NCBI GenBank assembly: GCA_964400495.1
Contig: CAYNTS010000052.1
Span: forward strand, 1 to 14,908
Length of the DNA: 14,908 nucleotides
Origin: CAYNTS01 sp964400495
Lineage (GTDB): Bacteria; Fidelibacterota; Marinisomatia; SCGC-AAA003-L08; D37C17
Direction of reading: 5' to 3'
Shown piece by piece: positions 13,848-14,908 of the stretch. How positions within the stretch are numbered: the first letter of the stretch is position 1; every line of letters starts with the position of its first letter. Under the pieces are notes generated by a model. It was not told the origin of the DNA and did not search any database. It worked only from the letters and a program-made list of their open reading frames with translations. Both the position numbers and the translations under genes were made by a program.

Positions 13848-14468
13848 ATGAATCCACGCATTTTAACAACCGCATTAATTGGTTTAATTGGACTTATCAT
13901 TGCAATGGTGCCAGAAAATACAACGAAACAATTTCAATTAACTGCTTCAGAATTGATTGATGAAATGGAAGAGGGTTCTGAATATATTCATCCGGATGAA
14001 CTTGCTGAATGGCTGATTAACAAAGATCCATCTATTCAACTGATTGATATACGAACTCCAATTGAATTTGAAAAATTTCATTTAGATAATGCAATTAATA
14101 TCCCTTTATCTCAATTATTAAAAGATGAATGGGTAGATTATTTAAACCAAGGAGTTAAAATGAATATTTTATATTCTAATGGAAATACGCTGGCTCATGA
14201 TAGTTGGATGATTTTACGCCAATTTGGTTATGATAATAATTATGTACTTCAGGGTGGGTTGAATTATTGGACAGAAACAATATTGAACCCTACTTCTCCT
14301 CCACCTCATAGCCCAAATGATGAGCTGGCTAAATATGAGTTCAGAAAAGGGGCAAGTGGATATTTTGGTGGAAGTACTGTATCAAAAACACAAACGACAA
14401 ATAAAAAAACAACTAAACCAAAAATTAAACGAAGGAAAAAGAAAAAAGCACCAAGTGGCGGTTGTTAA
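13848..14468 (+). CDS. Membrane-anchored rhodanese-like protein lacking the catalytic Cys, with basic tail ending in GGC
   Basis: The start is ATG 13848, eight bases after AGAGGA, giving 206 residues; an in-frame ATG at 13803 falls inside the previous gene. Residues 4-21 are a hydrophobic signal or anchor, so the rest should be periplasmic. The rhodanese fold is recognisable: IHPDELAEWL (47-56), IQLIDIRTPIEFEKFHLDNAINIP (63-86) and YVLQGGLNYW (132-141). The active-site loop reads YSNGNTL (109-115), so Ser110 sits where rhodaneses have the sulfur-accepting Cys, and no other Cys is nearby. The only cysteine in the protein is its very last residue, after a Pro/Ser/Thr linker and a Lys/Arg-rich stretch (189-200), in APSGGC. 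This terminal arm recalls the GGCGG end of the SoxY sulfur carrier. A carrier or binding role is inferred; classical sulfurtransferase activity is unlikely. Confidence 0.85.
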   Translation: MNPRILTTALIGLIGLIIAMVPENTTKQFQLTASELIDEMEEGSEYIHPDELAEWLINKDPSIQLIDIRTPIEFEKFHLDNAINIPLSQLLKDEWVDYLNQGVKMNILYSNGNTLAHDSWMILRQFGYDNNYVLQGGLNYWTETILNPTSPPPHSPNDELAKYEFRKGASGYFGGSTVSKTQTTNKKTTKPKIKRRKKKKAPSGGC

Positions 14469-14660
14469 TAATACTTGCATATCTTTTATTATTTTTTATA
14501 AATTAGAGCAGTTGCTGATTATGAGTAACATGTTTTTTGATAACATTTTTACAATGCTCTTCTAAAGAGGGTAACCCCCTCCTTTCCTACATTGTGGTGA
14601 TGAACAAGTAATTCTTAATACTATCCCCTGGTATTAAATCGTATTGTAGAAATGATTTCG
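14469..14660 (+). other. Noncoding region after the sulfur operon, with a GC-rich hairpin
   Basis: No convincing gene is seen in these 192 bases. GAGGG-TAACC-CCCTC (14567-14581) forms a 5-bp stem with a 5-base loop and is followed by CTTTCCT rather than a clean T-run. AGAGCA (14505-14510) and TGCTCT (14555-14560) could close a larger 6-bp stem around 44 bases. The region could be a 3' untranslated structure or a small RNA ending at the terminator that follows. I recognise no known RNA family. Confidence 0.3.
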
Positions 14661-14663
14661 AAT

Positions 14664-14692
14664 AAAAAAGCTCCATTTGTTGGGGCTTTTTT
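14664..14692. terminator. Intrinsic terminator downstream of the sulfur operon
   Basis: A6-GCTCC-ATTTGTT-GGGGC-T6: the core stem pairs GCTCC with GGGGC (one G-U), extended by A-T pairs, with a 7-base loop and a T6 tail continuing into TATTATTTTATTTTATT. It lies 196 bp after the rhodanese-like stop and 122 bp before the cytochrome start. It is well formed for the + strand and may work on both strands. Confidence 0.85.
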
Positions 14693-14776
14693 ATTATTTT
14701 ATTTTATTGTTTATTTTACTACCTTTATATCATATATTATTGATACATTATGATGTTATTATATGTAATGGTTATG

Positions 14777-14782
14777 TATAAT
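14777..14782 (+). promoter_or_regulatory. Candidate -10 box for the cytochrome gene
   Basis: TATAAT sits 31 bp before the ATG at 14814, preceded by TATG. The -35 area (about 14754-14759, TGTTAT) is a weak match. The position downstream of a terminator and upstream of an AAAGGA ribosome site supports a separate promoter here, but the AT-rich context makes chance matches likely. Confidence 0.4.
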
Positions 14783-14813
14783 TATAAAATGAATGGAATG
14801 AAAGGAAAATGAA

Positions 14814-14908
14814 ATGAAACAAATGTTAATGATAATTATTGGTAGTTTCACTCTTGTTTTTGCTCAAGACTATGTGGGAAATGAAGCATGTCTTGTTTGT
14901 CATAATAA
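14814..14908 (+). CDS. Secreted c-type cytochrome, N-terminal fragment cut by the window edge
   Basis: Thirty-one codons are visible before the right edge. Residues 1-17 form a signal peptide (MKQMLMIIIGSFTLVFA, cleavage likely after FA before QDY). YVGNEACLVCHN then contains a haem c attachment motif, CLVCH (C26-C29-H30). The YVGxxxCxxCH opening is typical of periplasmic multihaem cytochromes c and of cytochrome c554-like or tetrahaem families, but the number of haems cannot be known from this fragment. AAAGGA (14801-14806) lies seven bases upstream; a nearer ATG at 14809 is followed at once by AAA TGA and is not used. It is a new transcription unit after a terminator. It could exchange electrons with the upstream periplasmic molybdoenzyme, but that is speculative. 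Confidence 0.82.
   Translation, partial: MKQMLMIIIGSFTLVFAQDYVGNEACLVCHN

Noticed and set aside
14317..14565. 82-codon open frame running past the rhodanese-like stop
   Set aside because: It mostly overlaps the rhodanese-like gene in another frame, has low-complexity Lys/Asn-rich content from the same AT-rich DNA, and shows no recognisable motif or ribosome site.
1..14908. CRISPR arrays, insertion sequences, phage genes or attachment sites
   Set aside because: I saw no regularly spaced repeats, no transposase or integrase frame and no terminal inverted repeats. Apart from the split DUF2087-like gene the window looks stable.

Overview
The window is AT-rich DNA with tightly packed bacterial genes. 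The gene content (a PsrABC/NrfD-type molybdoenzyme operon, a LYS4-type homoaconitase and a LeuC-LeuD fusion) would fit an anaerobic or oxygen-minimum-zone bacterium. A member of the Marinimicrobia (SAR406) / Fibrobacterota-Chlorobiota-Bacteroidota neighbourhood is my best guess. That is inference from gene content and base composition only; the window has no rRNA or other firm marker.

Left part (1-4040, + strand): tricarboxylic-acid-type hydro-lyase and dehydrogenase genes. The 3' end of a LYS4-type homoaconitase is followed by a small DUF2087-like gene broken by an in-frame TGA, a 399-residue isocitrate/homoisocitrate-type dehydrogenase with NADP-type residues, and a 600-residue fused LeuC-LeuD-type hydro-lyase. 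Together they could perform the homocitrate to 2-oxoadipate steps of the alpha-aminoadipate lysine route, or citrate to 2-oxoglutarate. The sequence alone does not settle which. A 10-bp inverted repeat lies upstream of an extended -10 promoter before the dehydrogenase, and two hairpins lie in the leader of the fused hydro-lyase.

Middle (4058-7448, - strand): a strong, apparently bidirectional terminator separates the two strands. Then comes a three-gene operon, msrB - penicillin-acylase-type Ntn hydrolase - PduO-type cobalamin adenosyltransferase, with a 4-bp overlap and a 2-bp gap that suggest translational coupling.

Right part (7578-14468, + strand): one compact eight-gene sulfur/redox operon. 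It runs: Cys-rich MerR regulator, Tat-exported molybdopterin oxidoreductase (PsrA/PhsA-like), four-cluster Fe-S subunit (PsrB-like), two tandem NrfD/PsrC-like membrane subunits, two half-size YeeE/YedE sulfur transporters, and a membrane-anchored rhodanese-like protein. The last has Ser where the catalytic Cys should be and ends in ...SGGC-COOH, resembling the SoxY carrier-arm terminus. The likely picture is a quinone-linked periplasmic polysulfide/thiosulfate oxidoreductase with its own sulfur-compound uptake, a possible cysteine-arm sulfur carrier and an autoregulating thiol/metal-sensing switch. The operon is followed by about 345 bp of noncoding DNA with a hairpin and a clear terminator. 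A new transcription unit then begins, encoding a secreted c-type cytochrome (first CxxCH visible) that is cut by the window edge.

The most interesting candidates are the cysteine-less rhodanese with the terminal Cys arm, the Cys-rich regulator heading the operon, and the paired NrfD paralogues.
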